This document shows positions 36,801-44,629 of a DNA stretch of 64,000 nucleotides, one piece after another. The notes under the pieces are model-generated. The model searched no databases and had not been told where the DNA came from. It saw only the letters and a list, made by a program, of their open reading frames with translations. Position 1 is the first letter of the stretch. The number at the start of each line of letters is the position of its first letter. This DNA comes from Misgurnus anguillicaudatus (taxonomy: Eukaryota; Chordata; Actinopteri; Cypriniformes; Cobitidae). The position numbers and the translations under genes were made by a program. The stretch is taken from the NCBI RefSeq assembly GCF_027580225.2, contig NC_073358.2, positions 43,916,501-43,980,500 on the forward strand, in the 5' to 3' direction.

Positions 36801-37721
36801 TAAGCCAGTAGGGGGAGCCAAATAGGTGCAAAACTACTTGTTTAAAATCCCCCACCCTAATAGAGCTATCTGAGAGAGGTTTTTAGGAAGCTTCTAAGGC
36901 ATTACAGACCCAAACAAATTTTTTTTGTCTACATGTCACATCACAGAACAAGGATAAATACTCCGTTCAATCATTCTATGTCACCTTTAAGAAGAGTATG
37001 CTAGTCTAGCGCAAAGACAAGATATCCGCGGTCTGGGATTTTTTCATTGTGAAAATAATATGAATATTTATCGGCCTATATATATATCGGTTATCGGCCC
37101 CCAAATATAAAGAGTTAATGGTTATCGGTATCGGCCAAAATTTCCATATCGGTGGATCCCTATTATTATTACCAGTTAAACCATTACGAAATTACTTTAT
37201 GTAGTGTGTTTAGGGTCATATTCCAGTAGGATTTAATGGTGATCTACTGATTCCCATCCACCAGATAACATCACATCGATACAAACCAACACAGAGACCA
37301 TTACAATGTAAAATAGTAAAGTTGGATTAATTTTAAAAATTACTTCCATTTTTTTCCCAAAAATTTTAAGTGCAACATTTACATTGAGAAATATAAATGT
37401 TTTAGGTGTTACAAATTTTCCACCTAAATTTTTTCACAAACACAAAACTTATTATTTTAAGTGTTACCAATTTAAGTACAAACCAATACATTTCCAAGTA
37501 TAACCATTAAATCCATTAGAACTACCCTGACGGTATCTATTGATTTTTTCGTCAGGGAAATGAAACAGATTTGCTCAACAAAGCAATGCACAAACTCTTA
37601 AAATCAAGATAATAAATCAGAAACCTTTTCTTCTTCCCACTGTGCATTCTCTGTTTATAAGCAACACTTCCGATGCAGGAAATGAATCCAGTTTCACTAG
37701 TTTTCCCCAGGCTTGTGCCAT
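18834..37721 (-). CDS. chfr: E3 ubiquitin-protein ligase CHFR (checkpoint with forkhead and RING finger domains), 17 coding exons
   Basis: Seventeen exons join in phase to about 635 residues, close to the usual vertebrate CHFR length. The order is: an N-terminal FHA domain (about residues 7-100; GRRKGCDLSFPANKLVSGDH); an acidic/Ser linker; a C3HC4 RING with C280, C283, C296, H298, C301, C304, C315, C318; the strongly conserved MDARNKITQDMLQPK segment; a cysteine-rich region (about 400-600); and a C-terminal PBZ finger (C606, C612, H619/H620, H626). Family knowledge: CHFR is a nuclear ligase that delays mitotic entry under microtubule stress, ubiquitinates mitotic kinases such as Aurora A and PLK1, and binds poly(ADP-ribose) through PBZ. 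The ATG at 37721-37719 opens the FHA-encoding exon. One splice acceptor (intron 22384-22464) is broken by an extra base at 22385, so the allele as written would truncate near residue 482. Identity is very secure; functionality of this copy is not. Confidence 0.95.
18925..19133. mobile_element. Palindromic MITE (CACTGTCAAAAATAAAGG termini) in the last chfr intron
   Basis: The arms contain ggtacgaagctgtcactggg and its inverse, cccagtgacaacttttgtac. TA flanks at 18923-18924 and 19134-19135 fit a TA target site. Confidence 0.85.
19337..19403 (-). CDS. chfr: chfr coding exon 16 (PBZ zinc finger, residues 600-622)
   Basis: 67 bp between catcagatgcag and gtaaat. It encodes VTSRPDCYWGRNCRTQVKAH, then HA, giving PBZ ligands C606, C612 and H619/H620. 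The split codon at the junction gives Thr where mammalian CHFR has Met. Confidence 0.95.
19920..20040. repeat. Partial copy of dispersed repeat family B
   Basis: gcggctaccgtagcttctct and gctaaaatctacacaccg match the family B ends at 35530-35650. The left part is missing. Confidence 0.6.
20073..20458. mobile_element. hAT-type MITE with 8 bp target site ATTCTACT
   Basis: Termini are TAGGGATGCACGATATATCG and the inverse (cgatatg then gcatcccta). An exact 8 bp duplication lies at 20065-20072 and 20459-20466. It is in the chfr intron between exons 15 and 16. A longer copy lies at 36306-37162. Confidence 0.93.
20583..20690 (-). CDS. chfr: chfr coding exon 15 (residues 564-600)
   Basis: 108 bp between tgtttcag and gtacaa. 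It encodes YRITTNSFLCYCCGLRTFRE and YKYREHIPLSELP. The CYCCG cysteines close the Cys-rich region. Confidence 0.95.
20840..21365. repeat. AT-rich inverted repeat, family T (aaatatatttcaaaatata)
   Basis: Long AT-rich arms with ggacaaaaatatgttttaaa on the left and its inverse to tttttttggccatatggg on the right. Related pieces lie at 39540-39730 and 43040-43275. Confidence 0.55.
21600..21765. mobile_element. MITE with GGGGCGGTTTCCCAGA end (family O)
   Basis: It opens ggggcggtttcccagatagg and contains aatccaggactaggcc. A fuller copy is at 23644-23882. Confidence 0.6.
21937..22024 (-). CDS. chfr: chfr coding exon 14 (residues 535-564)
   Basis: 88 bp between tttgttgcag and gtacgt. It encodes NYLSSRGMTWRHMLQEALQG and QQGLYHLS, phase 0 in and phase 1 out. 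Confidence 0.93.
22151..22221 (-). CDS. chfr: chfr coding exon 13 (residues 511-534)
   Basis: 71 bp between tcttcatag and gtatgt. It encodes LNLTDKCLDGVLNNNQYESE, one of the best conserved stretches of CHFR. Confidence 0.94.
22300..22383 (-). CDS. chfr: chfr coding exon 12 (Cys-rich region, residues 483-511), acceptor damaged
   Basis: The frame and family pattern need the exon to start at 22383, giving CMVCQKPFCHVYWGC and GCHGCLARFS before gtaggt. The minus strand reads ctctgcac-g there rather than ctctgcag, because of one extra base at 22385. The only nearby AG (22371-22370) would start the exon at 22369 and create an in-frame TAA across the junction. Confidence 0.8.
22465..22581 (-). CDS. 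chfr: chfr coding exon 11 (Cys-rich region, residues 444-483)
   Basis: 117 bp between tctcctgcag and a strong gtgagt donor. It encodes EFRCPPQGNHLICTCCLQPM and RRSEHLAPQISPQH, ending with the T of a split Cys codon. The next 81-82 bases have no AG where the following exon should start. Confidence 0.92.
22650..22985. mobile_element. Element with GGACTGGGAC inverted ends, split by a hAT MITE
   Basis: ggactgggacaattaatcgc on the left pairs with cgtcccagtcc on the right. It lies between chfr exons 11 and 10 and contains the insertion at 22687-22808. Confidence 0.6.
22687..22808. mobile_element. 122 bp hAT MITE with 8 bp target site CTAATAAT
   Basis: It begins TAGGGTTGTGACAATTAATC and ends TGCACATCCCTA. 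CTAATAAT is duplicated at 22679-22686 and 22809-22816. Confidence 0.88.
23010..23146 (-). CDS. chfr: chfr coding exon 10 (residues 398-444)
   Basis: 137 bp between gtttatag and gttatt. It encodes QPYMTCRQCLGYRKEL, the first cysteine pair of the Cys-rich region, then a variable Ser/Pro-rich stretch. Confidence 0.9.
23410..24552. mobile_element. hAT element with 8 bp target site GTCAGCCC
   Basis: It opens TAGAGCTGCAACTAACG and ends GACGAGTCGTTGCAGCACTA. GTCAGCCC flanks both sides (23402-23409, 24553-24560). Sub-terminal gtcgactaatc/cgacgtaatcgatg words recur. No transposase frame survives. It contains a later MITE at 23644-23882. Confidence 0.92.
23644..23882. mobile_element. MITE family O, nested in the hAT element
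   Basis: ggggcggtttcccagacagg pairs with the right end ctgtccaggaaaccacccc. The arms carry ctagtcctagac and ggtctagtcctgg. Confidence 0.82.
24915..25040 (+). repeat. Degenerate tRNA-derived SINE fragment
   Basis: A diverged B-box-like ggtttgatacccag and a tail resembling ttgctttggttatacac, typical of fish tRNA SINEs. Low resolution. Confidence 0.45.
25142..25304 (-). CDS. chfr: chfr coding exon 9 (conserved post-RING segment, residues 344-398)
   Basis: 163 bp between gcgtgacag and gtttgt. It encodes SMDARNKITQDMLQPKIERS followed by FSDEEGSS and an acidic run (DLSDNDSDTSDL), a hallmark block of vertebrate CHFR. Confidence 0.94.
25387..25541 (-). CDS. chfr: chfr coding exon 8 (RING finger, residues 292-344)
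   Basis: The acceptor is ttactgtag and the donor is gtaaaa. LQPCMHTFCAACYSGWMERS then SLCPTCRCPVERI provides C296, H298, C301, C304, C315 and C318. An alternative acceptor 5 bases further in (ttcag) would break the frame. Confidence 0.95.
25580..25680 (+). repeat. tRNA-derived SINE fragment
   Basis: The B box (ggttcgattcccac) lies after agcagcgcaaaggttgtg, followed by the fish SINE tail cctttggataaaagtgtacc. It is in the chfr intron between exons 7 and 8, overlapping neither. Confidence 0.65.
25726..25900 (-). CDS. chfr: chfr coding exon 7 (start of RING, residues 234-292)
   Basis: 175 bp between tctctctttag and gtcagt. A Ser/Pro/Gln-rich lead is followed by DKMEESLTCIICQDLLHDCV, which supplies RING ligands C280 and C283. 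Confidence 0.93.
25945..26100 (+). repeat. Degraded SINE related to 47207-47395
   Basis: agccctgtggttagtgcggc and ggtcctttgcagatcc match the reverse complement of the copy at 47207-47395. The tail is gccaataaaggc followed by an A/T run. Confidence 0.6.
26310..26428 (-). repeat. Partial family B repeat, inverse orientation
   Basis: aaaggtccactgcatagatt, gccgcatctagtggtgag and cctttcgaaatgca are the reverse of family B sequence at 19930-20040. It is interrupted on its right by a family M element. Confidence 0.6.
26433..26880. mobile_element. TTAA-type MITE, family M, diverged
   Basis: It starts AAGGGACATTTCAGAAG after TTAA (26429-26432). The interior (gaatggtttaccaaaactta, gcagtgctgtggttgg) is the inverse of the clean copy at 58304-58706. 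The right end is eroded. Confidence 0.75.
26945..27185 (+). repeat. tRNA-derived SINE, nearly full length
   Basis: The A box tggctcagtgg and B box ggttcaatccc have normal spacing. A body typical of fish V-type SINEs follows (tgtccttgagcaagacacct, gtgtatgaatgtgtgcgtg). It lies in the chfr intron between exons 6 and 7, antisense to the gene. Confidence 0.85.
27457..27621 (-). CDS. chfr: chfr coding exon 6 (linker with basic stretch, residues 179-234)
   Basis: 165 bp between cttttgcag and gtacag. It encodes YENEKQIESSGFSQN and ends in a basic cluster (ETERKRRKIEQ) that could act as a nuclear localisation signal (inference). Confidence 0.82.
27912..28823. mobile_element. Family J DNA element, 912 bp, 4 bp target site ATGT
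   Basis: GGGTGATTCTCACGAAACC pairs with GTTTTCGTGAGAATCACCC; ATGT flanks both ends (27908-27911, 28824-28827). Internal ccgcaacatg-type words recur. No long coding frame. It is in the chfr intron between exons 5 and 6. Confidence 0.9.
29081..29248 (-). CDS. chfr: chfr coding exon 5 (acidic/Ser linker, residues 123-179)
   Basis: 168 bp between tttttcacag and gtaatt, phases matching its neighbours. The product is acidic (AGGEEEESDLTETESEP) then Ser/Thr-rich (QPSTSTSSFHFF). Linker sequence is poorly conserved across the family, so support comes mainly from splice sites and phase. Confidence 0.8.
29249..30662 (-). other. chfr intron, nothing recognised
   Basis: AT-rich intronic DNA between coding exons 4 and 5 with no clear element boundaries. 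Confidence 0.45.
30663..30722 (-). CDS. chfr: chfr coding exon 4 (residues 103-123)
   Basis: A 60 bp exon between ctgttttgcag and gtaaac. It encodes IAYVYQAIMPEESASQDTE; the IAY.Y start matches the CHFR sequence just after the FHA domain. Confidence 0.85.
30862..30971 (-). CDS. chfr: chfr coding exon 3 (end of FHA, residues 66-103)
   Basis: The acceptor is ttgcatgag with a weak pyrimidine tract, and the donor is gtaagt. It encodes TNGTVIN, then LLQNGDVIYFVYRKSEPEQ, matching the last strands of the CHFR FHA domain. Confidence 0.92.
31129..31832. mobile_element. hAT element inserted in a family A MITE
   Basis: Ends TAGGGCTGACACGATTATG and TTATTGTGACAGCCCTA are inverted. The flanks tttattca and ttttattca approximate an 8 bp duplication with one extra base. 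It contains the insertion 31327-31667. Confidence 0.75.
31327..31667. mobile_element. Palindromic hAT MITE, 8 bp target site ATACACAC
   Basis: TAGGGCTGCACGATAAATCG pairs with the right end (cgatttatcgtgcagccct). The arms of about 150 bp are nearly perfect (ccggttccttgattagta). ATACACAC flanks at 31319-31326 and 31668-31675. Confidence 0.94.
31889..32976. mobile_element. hAT element, 8 bp target site GACAGAAC
   Basis: TAGGGATGTTAACAATTAAT and the right end attgaaatcccta. GACAGAAC is duplicated at 31881-31888 and 32977-32984. The interior has no intact transposase; the small frame at 31958-32203 has no visible domain. In chfr intron 2. Confidence 0.9.
33061..33704 (-). other. chfr intron, nothing recognised
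   Basis: AT-rich intronic sequence next to coding exon 2 without repeat boundaries I can define. Confidence 0.4.
33705..33804 (-). CDS. chfr: chfr coding exon 2 (FHA core, residues 33-66)
   Basis: The acceptor is gtttttag and the donor is gtacag. It encodes CDLSFPANKLVSGDHCKI and ends KVWLEDM. The SGDH signature belongs to the phosphopeptide-binding loop region of FHA domains. Confidence 0.93.
34311..35329. mobile_element. hAT element, 8 bp target site GTGTAAAA, with internal 55 bp tandem repeat
   Basis: It opens TAGGGTCGTGCCGATAGACG and ends GGCATATCGCCCAACATCA. GTGTAAAA flanks at 34303-34310 and 35330-35337. Open frames at 34424-34932 on both strands lack hAT transposase motifs. Confidence 0.88.
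35021..35175. repeat. Three-copy tandem repeat, period 55 bp
   Basis: The word aatgacatcagttttaagaa (variants) starts at 35021, 35076 and 35131 and is followed each time by ggttgcggtgatgacagt or close to it. Confidence 0.93.
36306..37162. mobile_element. hAT element, 8 bp target site TTATTATT, with TTAA MITE inside
   Basis: Same termini as 20073-20458 (TAGGGATGCACGATATATCG). TTATTATT at 36298-36305 and 37163-37170. Without the insert at 36529-36986 it would match the shorter copy. Confidence 0.93.
36529..36986. mobile_element. TTAA-type MITE (AGGGGACAGAG end) nested in hAT
   Basis: AGGGGACA and the inverse TGTCACCT are flanked by TTAA at 36525-36528 and 36987-36990. The host sequence on either side (gggcttaa, gaagagtatgctag) is contiguous in the copy at 20073-20458. 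Confidence 0.92.
37171..37624 (-). other. chfr intron 1 end, nothing recognised
   Basis: AT-rich intronic DNA adjacent to the first coding exon's donor. Confidence 0.4.
37625..37721 (-). CDS. chfr: chfr coding exon 1 (start codon, residues 1-33)
   Basis: The ATG at 37721-37719 is followed by MAQAWGKLVKL and ends RECTVGRRK before a gt donor in phase 1. This is the first strand region of the FHA domain. The GRRK motif continues into the next exon as GCDLSFP. Confidence 0.88.
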
Positions 37722-38400
37722 CTCTTCACCTGTAGCTCACCTGTAAATGAAGCAAATCATACCAACACAATTATCTTTTAATATCCTTAACTTCATAAAG
37801 TCTTGACACAAACACCAAACCGCTTCCTCATTCCTCTGCCTTGAGTAACGTTATGTGAGGGCTGTGTTTTGCATAGCAATTGCAAGTCGAAATGTTTTAT
37901 AATGTATTTAAAACATACTTATACATGACTAATAAACATTAAACACAACATGTTTAGCAAAACGAGTTGTATCTGTTAAACGTTACTTGTAGCTATTCGA
38001 GTCAAACTCCGTGCTAACAGCTAACTGAAGCTCTGACATGCTCTGTGTAAAGCGAAAGCACACGAAACGAAAACAATTCATGACACATACATTTTCCGAC
38101 TACTTTAAGTGACTGTTTTGTGTTTTTGTAGTTCTAACGCAAACTTATCGGTAAAGCTGAGCAATGTTTACGCGCGAGTCTGCTAGCGTGCTGGGTCGCT
38201 AGCTCACAATCACATGTTGTGGTTGTTGTTGTTGTTTAAAGCAACAGCTGTGATGTGATGTCTGCGATTGTGATTTACTAACCTGACCGGAGGCCGACAG
38301 CATTAGCACACGATGAATTTAATCCACTGTGTGTGCTTTAGTTTATTATTTTCTCCTGCCAGCACTTCCTGCGTGCACAGGCATTTACACGACCATCAGC
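37722..38400 (-). promoter_or_regulatory. chfr: chfr 5' UTR pieces and probable promoter region
   Basis: An acceptor (cttcatttacag) at 37742-37741 gives 19 untranslated bases before the ATG. A plausible untranslated first exon ends at 38283 with ggtcag/gttagt. Sequence at 38100-38320 is richer in CG than its surroundings (tttacgcgcgagt, gaccggaggccgac), as expected near a housekeeping promoter. No TATA box is evident. The exon boundary is inferred. Confidence 0.5.
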
Positions 38401-38409
38401 TGATAGACT

Positions 38410-38515
<106 letters not shown>

Positions 38516-38974
38516 AACTATGGGAATGGAGGCTGGTAGGGGGTTACTATGCTGTGCTTGTGTCTGGTCCGTGTGAAAGCCCTTAACAAAAACCTGTCTG
38601 GATGTCTAGACATGAGACAATTTCACACATTACAGCATGAGAACACTGATTTATTTTTTGTAAGTTATCAGTCATCATATATTAAGGAACAACATAAAAA
38701 ATAATGTAGATCATGGACAGTTTAGACAAATTAAGAGAAAGTTCGAGAGGACTGGGTGAGCCCATTATTTTGTGGCAAAACTCATTTATGCTTTTACCTA
38801 CTACAGTATATGCCAAATGAACAGAATGCATTGCAATAGATATTACACTATAAACATTGTTTTGTTAATTAAAATAAAGTTAGATCAGAATAAAAATAAT
38901 ATTATTAAAATCCAAAACTGTTAAAACTCTCGAGGAGTTAAAATGATAAATGTTAGGTTATTATAATTTAAATT

Positions 38975-39095
38975 ACATACATTTATGCATTTGACAGACA
39001 CTTTTATCCAAAGCTACTTGGTATACATGATTAATCAGTAGCACAATGCACTACCACTGAGCTATACAGGAGCATAAACTACTAACTGTATTATA
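38975..39095 (-). repeat. tRNA SINE tail fragment
   Basis: atgcatttgacagacacttt and tatccaaagctac are the inverse of the common fish SINE tail. gcactaccactgagctatac resembles an inverted tRNA 5' half. Confidence 0.6.
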
Positions 39096-39539
39096 AATTA
39101 AAGGACACGCACCAAAGCATTTTATTAAGCATGACACAATGTACTGATACTTTCATATATGCAGAAATGTAAAAGTATAATTTTTTTAATAACATCATAA
39201 CCACCAACGTAAGTCTAGTCCCAGACAAAAATGCATGTTTGAGTTGTCTTAACTAACAACATCCTATACTGATATAACTTAAAATATCTGTACCTTTTGT
39301 AATGTTTTTTGTAAGGTATGTTTGTAAAAACTTCTTAAATGTCCTAACTTAAGGACATAATGACACCTAGAAGATTTTGGGGACCCAAGAATGGCTATAT
39401 GTATGCATATTAAAAATTTAAAAAGTTTCTTATTATTGGTTGGGGGACAACAATCAAAAATTTCTGTAAAGCAGTTTTGTAACAATATGCATTGTGAAAA
39501 GTGCTTTGTGCAAACGATTATGGATTCCTATAATATGGC

Positions 39540-39730
39540 AAAAAAAAAAAAAAATTATCTGGCCAAAAATAAATGTTAAATATATGCTAAATACCTTTTG
39601 TAGAAAGTAATGCTCAATTGAATATATTTTTGAATTTGGAAATATATTTAACCTTCATATATCAACATTCAAAATGGATTTCAAGGGCAAGCAAATCCAT
39701 TTCTAAATTTTCATCCCATATGCCAAAAAT
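39540..39730. repeat. Fragment of AT-rich family T
   Basis: tctggccaaaaataaatgtt and atatttttgaatttggaaat resemble the repeat at 20840-21365. Confidence 0.5.
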
Positions 39731-39884
39731 GTATTGTTCGTATATATATATATATATAATTGAAATAAATAAATAAATAAAGATAACAATAAATTAATAA
39801 ATAAATGCTGAAGATTTTGAACATGTTCACGAACGGGTTGCCAAAGTTTATCAGATGGTGCTGGATCGGTGAAGAGAGTAACAT

Positions 39885-40557
39885 ATGACAAACCTGAAAG
39901 AACATAATTTGGAGATTCTGCACATGCATTTAAAATCAAAGTATTATGCTTCTATTAATTAAATTAACATTTAATAAGCATCTGTTGCGGTAATGATAAT
40001 CAAAATGTCGTGTAAGCATTCTGACAAGACAATATTTCAAATTAACTGTAAAAAATGATCTTACCTGGTAGCCATCTTGAAGTAACTGGTCCATGTGCTT
40101 GGTCACTCAAAATCAAACTTTATTAAAATTCTGTATGTGTGCTTAAACTGTTCTCAAAAAGTATTGCGGAGGATGAGAACATCATGCATGGACACATAAT
40201 TTTCCTAATTTTTTTTCATTATTATTATACATGAATATTCAGTAAATATGTTTTCTGTCATCTAAAGTAGTCCAGCAAAACATCCATTTATTTTTTTCTT
40301 AATATTTTTGTGTTAATTTGATTAAATTACAACATAACGCATGTTCAAACACAGCCGGACACATTGCGGTAATGAGAATTTCAGCAGAAAATGAGATAAA
40401 ATTTACAATTATAAATTCTTATGTTGAAATCACACATTGTGCAAGGTGGAACACAGTATTGTGTTAATTCTGATGCTTTTTAATGTTACTATATTACACA
40501 TTTTAAAACTAAAATCATTAGTGCCGTGGTGTTTCAATGGTTTCGTGAGAATCACCC
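39885..40557 (-). mobile_element. Family J element, inverted and truncated copy
   Basis: Collinear in reverse with 27912-28823 with few differences by eye. It ends TTTCGTGAGAATCACCC at 40557; the other terminus is missing. Confidence 0.88.
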
Positions 40558-41164
40558 AGCTAGTAGAGTTAAAAAGGCTACAAAATCTGAACAATGAGAA
40601 GGCAAAGAGTGGCCAGGTATAGGAGGATCCCAAACAAACCAGTAAATGGGCAGAGTGGTATAGCGAAAGGTAATGGCTGAAAGTAAAAAAAAAATTGCTG
40701 CCAAAAAGAAGACAGGGCAGAATGTATGGATTAGTTGATCCTGAATGACACCTGTTACGATCAGGGTCGATAGAGGGGTTAATACGAGCTAGTCACCTCT
40801 TAGACCAGTGGGCTCTATATGTGTACCGCCTTGCATTGTATGAGTTTGTGGCATGCGCAGAGAGGAGAAGTAAACCCTGTTTAAGACCGCTTTGCATGTC
40901 TCGTCATTAATATCACCATATCTTGGGACAATATGCAAATGATCAGAAACAAATTGCACATGAACAATCATGTTCATGAATTTGGATATTGATCCTTTGG
41001 TACAAGGATCCACGTTTAGTATGGCATCCAGATCAGAAGGAAGAGGTACATTAGGAAAGTACTTTTAAATATCTAAAAAAAATGGCTTTTAGGAATATTA
41101 AACTGAGAGGTCAACTGCTCAAAAGACCCAAAAACACCATTAGAATAAAGATCACCAATAGACA

Positions 41165-41786
41165 CACTGTAAAAAATACTTTGCTGCCTTAACTTATTAT
41201 AACTTATAAAATTAAGCTGACTTTTCTCAGCTATATTTTATAAGTTGTGACAAGTCATCTCTGTCAGGGGCGGACTTACCTATTAGGCAAAGGTCTAAAG
41301 GTCTAGGCAAAGGCGTAGCAAATTAACAAAAGAGTGAAGCTGCAAGGAAATAAACTAACAATGAAACGTAGCTACACCAGTGAAGAAAAGATGATCTGTG
41401 TAGTAAAAACAGTTTTCATAATCCACTGTATTAAGTCAAGTGTTCAGCCCTTATTTATCTCCAGCAATAAAGTTCTTAAAACACATGAATGCATTCCTTA
41501 AAAACCATATTATGTTTTGTCTCATCATTTGAATGCAAAGTATTTTTAATTTAAAATATATTGTGGATGTGGCATTGAATGAAAATATATTAAAGTAATT
41601 CAGAGAGAAACGGCAAAGTACAGTAAGGGTTGCATTAGGTAAAAGGGGCATAGGTTGGGGCCCCAATACATGGATTTGCCCTGGCCCCCAAATCACTAAG
41701 TCCACCCCTGATCTCTGTTGACATGACTTGTAAATCTGAGTTGATTTAACTAAAAATTTTAAGGCAGCAAAGTATTTTTTACAGTG
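41165..41786. mobile_element. MITE with CACTGTAAAAAATACTTTGC ends, inserted in the LINE
   Basis: A near-perfect 29 bp inverted terminal repeat; the interior is split by a hAT element (41265-41710). Confidence 0.88.
41265..41710. mobile_element. hAT element (CAGGGGCGGACTTACC), 8 bp target site ATCTCTGT
   Basis: It ends AAGTCCACCCCTG. ATCTCTGT flanks at 41257-41264 and 41711-41718. The youngest of three nested elements here. Confidence 0.93.
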
Positions 41787-42493
41787 CACCAATCCAAGGT
41801 CTCTCCGTAATGCATAAGCGCTGTCCAAAACAGAAGGGTACAAAGGGTTGGAATGTATTGGGGATGACAAAGTGGTGAAAATAATGCAAAAATTGGGTCC
41901 AGATTTTGAAACTTTTTTAACAATTATGTTGTTTGAATATTTAATTGGGGACAATTGTATATGGGAGGCATTAAAGTGCAGTTAAAGAGGAATTATTATG
42001 AGGCACTCTCAATATGCAGCCAGGAAGGATGATTGACTAGCCTGCAAAAGTGGAACCAATATAAAATGGAGCGAATATTCACTGACCAATAATGTATTAG
42101 AAAAATTGGAAGGGCCAGGCCACCCACAGTTGTTTTTTCTGAAGTATACTTTTCCGAACTCTTGGGGGTTTTATTCCAAAGAAAACTTCAGGTAGTACTG
42201 TGTAGTGTAACAAAAAAGGACTTTGGAATAAGTCAAAATATATTTGATATTTTGAAATCACCTAAACAAACACGCCCCTACCCCAATAGAATCTGAACCT
42301 TCTTTTGATAGACCCGTCACCCGCCCCACACATACACAATCCAGGCAACGATGTCGGTTAGTAGACACGTCCCATTACTGCTGATTGGCTACAGTTGTGT
42401 TTTGATACTCGACCCGACTCCCTTTTCCAAAGTGTTTTACAAAAATTATGCACTCCGCATTTAATATATAATAAGTTCATTTTATAATTTTAA

Positions 42494-43033
42494 AGGTCAC
42501 GTTCTTCCTGATACCATTTTTTAAACCTTAGTTAGTGTGTAATGTTGCTATAATAGCATAAATAATACCTGTACAATGATAAAGCTCAAAGTTCACTGCC
42601 AGGCGATATATTTTCTTCAATAGAATTCCTCTTTAAAAGCCTACAACGAACGGTCGGTTTGGACTACAGCTCTCTACTTGCTCTCTCTCCTGCTTTAATG
42701 ACGTCAGTAAAACAGTTCGTTGACTAAACTCCGCCCACATGAATACGTCTGTCACCAGCTTTGGCTCAAACGGCTCTGCTAAGCTAAGCTGCTATCGAAT
42801 CACAGCACACTAAACAAACTACACAATCAGAACTTGTTACGTATTTCTGAAGGAGGGACTTCACATAACAAGGAAGACATCAGCCTGTTTTGAGGACAGT
42901 GAAAACAGCGCTATACAGATAAGTAAATTGTGTGAAAAATACCGCGTTTTTTTACACATGAAACATGAACACATGTTATATTGCCCACTATAAACACAAT
43001 CAAAGCTTTAAAATCACAGACCGAACGGGAGCT
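42494..43033. mobile_element. TTAA-type MITE (AGGTCACGTTC / GAACGGGAGCT)
   Basis: 540 bp flanked by TTAA at 42490-42493 and 43034-43037. The short inverted ends are imperfect. Confidence 0.78.
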
Positions 43034-43039
43034 TTAATA

Positions 43040-43275
43040 TTTTTGAAGTTGAACATATATTTAATTTTAACATTTTTTTCAAAACTGTTATGTTTATAGG
43101 TTCGTAAATATATTTCAAAATATACAAAAAATGTCCAAAAAATATAAAGCTGAAAAAAATATATATTTTTAAACATATTCCAAAATATATTTCAGCAAAT
43201 ATATATTTTTTGGCAATTTTTGTATATTTAGAAAATATTGAAAATTTTATTTATTTTTTGGCGTATGGGTTCAAA
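43040..43275. repeat. Family T AT-rich repeat
   Basis: atatttcaaaatatacaaaa and its inverse around 43080-43260, like 20840-21365. Confidence 0.5.
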
Positions 43276-44629
43276 ACAAGGGAACACACATACTGATAAA
43301 AAAATGAAAACTTTGTAATGCACTGTTACTTTGGATAAACGCATCTGTCAAATACATCTAAATGTAAAAATATTTTTTCCTCTCTTTAAAAGATCCAATA
43401 TGTAGGATTTACCATAAGGAACCTTTGTGGGCTCGGGCTCCCCTCCCATTTATCCCTTTCTGATGATAACTTTTACTGAACAAACACCGTTACACTTTAG
43501 TCTTTAGAGTATAGTTTTTTGTGAAAATTAAAAAAAACCTGGCATTGTGGGAAAAGCACCTAACCGCCCTGAGAAAGAGAAGGGAGAGACTGCTGATAAC
43601 ATCTTATGTTACTGTGAGAAACTGTCACAGTGTGTGCAAGGTGCAAGACTGTGGTCATTTGCTTTGGCTGCGGTTCTATATCAAGCTTTCACTCAGCTTT
43701 CATAGCCTCCCTTTTTAGATTGAATAGACTGTCTCAGGGGGCTCTGAACGTGTCTGTGCTGTCTGACTCTGATAAGGAGTCTGGCAGTTTTATGTCTGTT
43801 CACATTTATTCTTTGCCAGCTCATGAAACCTTGCAGTTCACTGTAGTGATTTGGGAAGAGTAATCTGGCAGGTGTCCACAACTCAAATAAAACTCAGTTC
43901 TGTTCATTTTAGTGCATGAATTATTTATTTACTTTGCGTGCTTGTCCTATTTTACTTCTTTTATTTACATTCATGCATTTGTCACACTTCTATCCAACGT
44001 GAGTGCATTACAACACAATCATTGGGTTAAATTAATCCAGAAAATTTTTGGCTAACAACCCAGAATTTTGGGTTGAAACCAACCAGTGTAGGTTACAACC
44101 CAACTGGTTGTAAACCCCCAGCATTTTTTTTTTTTTTTTTGAGTAGCAAGGTGCGCTCCTGTAGATTGAACCCATGACCTTTACACTGCTACCACAATGC
44201 TCCACCAGTATACACTGCCTCTTTGTGCATTGTCATTTTTTAAAATAGTAGACACTTAAAATATAGTTTACAGTCTGACATGTAAAAGTTTGGGCTATAT
44301 TAATACAGTATTAATATGCAGTATATTTACAGTAGTTACCGCCTTGGTCTTGAAAACCTTAACATTAATATTGTGAAGTTACTTTTTTTAAGCAGACAGA
44401 TTTATCCAAAGCGACTTGAGAGCATTGAACATTTTCTTTAATATTAACAGTTTGTTATATCAAGTGGTGACAGCAATGTCCCGTAATGCTTAATCGACAC
44501 ACTTTTTACACAATATTAAATGCAGCTATTTTGTTTAAATAATATTTAAGCAATATTAAATTAATTGAAAGATAAAGACTTTTAAAATGTATTCATCCCC
44601 TACTGCATAAGCTGGTGAGCTGATTTTAG
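43276..44629. other. Intergenic with small repeat fragments
   Basis: SINE-tail pieces near 43320-43370 and 43970-44010. A palindromic fragment at 44022-44145 (aacccagaattttgggttg) ends in a T run. Frames at 43521-43881 show no domain. Confidence 0.4.

Larger units (their letters stand above)
40750..42190 (-). pseudogene. Decayed L1/Tx1-type LINE ORF2 C-terminal region
   Basis: Minus-strand pieces in shifting frames read GGLALPNFLIHYWSVNIRSI (42150-42090), VLDSAYALRRDLGL (near 41800), SFEQLTSQFNIPKSHFF (41140-41085) and HTMQGGTHIEPTGL (near 40820). These follow the order of the post-RT C-terminal region of L1-like ORF2. Stops and frameshifts make it non-functional. It is split by a MITE at 41165-41786. 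Confidence 0.78.
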
